This document shows, piece by piece, positions 5,946-6,150 of a stretch of DNA of 6,150 bases. The notes beneath the pieces were generated by a model, which searched no databases, was not told the DNA's origin, and saw only the letters and a program-made list of their open reading frames with translations. Numbering within the stretch: the first letter of the stretch is position 1; each line of letters opens with the position of its first letter. The stretch covers positions 1-6,150 of the forward strand of contig SKNC01000045.1 in the NCBI GenBank assembly GCA_007120745.1. The letters run 5' to 3'. This DNA is from Bacillota bacterium. GTDB taxonomy: Bacteria > Bacillota > Dethiobacteria > SKNC01. Made by a program: the position numbers and the translations under genes.

Positions 5946-6012
5946 AGTTGGCTTCAGCCAATGTCATGAAATACTTCATTTTAAGAAGTATGTTGGTTCC
6001 ATAGTTTTCTCC
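5946..6012 (+). other. structured leader between the two tRNA promoters
   Basis: The transcript from the distal promoter would carry two hairpins. TTGGCT (5948-5953) and AGCCAA (5956-5961) are perfectly complementary; with a realistic loop this gives 5 bp closed by TTCA. ATACTTC (5971-5977) and GAAGTAT (5985-5991) pair as 7 bp around a 7-base loop. No proper T-run follows, so they are not clear terminators. This may be a precursor tRNA leader that is cut away, or a small RNA. No known riboswitch or T-box consensus is recognised. Confidence 0.4.
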
Positions 6013-6041
6013 TTGCATTATATATTCCCGTAGTGTATAAT
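6013..6041 (+). promoter_or_regulatory. proximal promoter of the tRNA cluster
   Basis: A perfect TATAAT (6036-6041) lies 17 bases after TTGCAT (6013-6018), which keeps only the TTG half of the -35 consensus. Transcription would start near 6048, only a few bases before the mature 5' end of tRNA-Pro. It forms a tandem pair with the stronger promoter at 5911-5939. Confidence 0.55.
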
Positions 6042-6050
6042 ATATTTCTG

Positions 6051-6127
<77 letters not shown>

Positions 6128-6130
6128 GAT

Positions 6131-6150
6131 GCGGGTGTAGCTCAATGGTA
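6131..6150 (+). tRNA. 5' part of a second tRNA, probably tRNA-Gly (cut by window end)
   Basis: The last 20 bases begin GCGGGTGTAGCTCAATGGTA, which reads as a 7-base acceptor strand, the TA at positions 8-9 and a D arm with the conserved AGCTCAATGGTA pattern. A GCGGGTG acceptor is typical of bacterial tRNA-Gly. The anticodon lies outside the window, so the identity is probable only. It is three bases from tRNA-Pro and surely shares its transcript. Confidence 0.75.

Overview
The window looks like a chromosomal segment of a low-to-moderate GC, Gram-positive, endospore-forming bacterium. It is most likely a member of the Clostridia, possibly Peptococcaceae-like, but that rank is a guess. The reasons are strong GGAGG-type ribosome binding sites, sigma-A-like promoters, GTG and TTG starts, a GerM-type spore lipoprotein, and a murI - gerM - rph - rdgB - ysnB gene order. 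From memory, that order matches Bacillus subtilis racE - ysmB - gerM - rph - ysnA - ysnB, without the MarR-type ysmB.

Layout, all genes on the + strand. Positions 1-368 are an AT-rich non-coding stretch with a possible terminator of an upstream gene, two inverted repeats and a candidate promoter. An IclR-family regulator (369-1181) follows, then a UPF0316 (DUF5698/DUF2179) membrane protein (1262-1786) and, 22 bases later, glutamate racemase murI (1809-2618), closed by a very clear intrinsic terminator (2631-2655). The GerM-like lipoprotein (2735-3712) has its own leader, with a perfect 9-bp inverted repeat that reaches into its Shine-Dalgarno sequence, and its own terminator-like hairpin (3795-3827). 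RNase PH (3909-4649) and the XTP/dITP pyrophosphatase (4653-5246) form a tight pair. A YfcE/YsnB-type metallophosphoesterase (5363-5842) follows behind a candidate promoter. The right end holds two tandem sigma-A promoters, a structured leader, a complete tRNA-Pro(TGG) (6051-6127) and the first 20 bases of a second tRNA, probably tRNA-Gly, cut by the window edge.

Functionally this is a housekeeping neighbourhood: D-glutamate supply for peptidoglycan (MurI), sporulation or germination envelope function (GerM), tRNA 3'-end maturation (Rph) next to tRNA genes, removal of non-canonical purine nucleotides (RdgB), and a small metal-dependent phosphodiesterase. I see no mobile element, CRISPR array, toxin-antitoxin pair or defence system. 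The less ordinary points are all regulatory or structural: the inverted repeats before iclR and gerM, the strong promoter 110 bases before the tRNAs with its hairpin-rich leader, and the pairing of an uncharacterised UPF0316 protein with murI. I find no convincing evidence of a new biological system.
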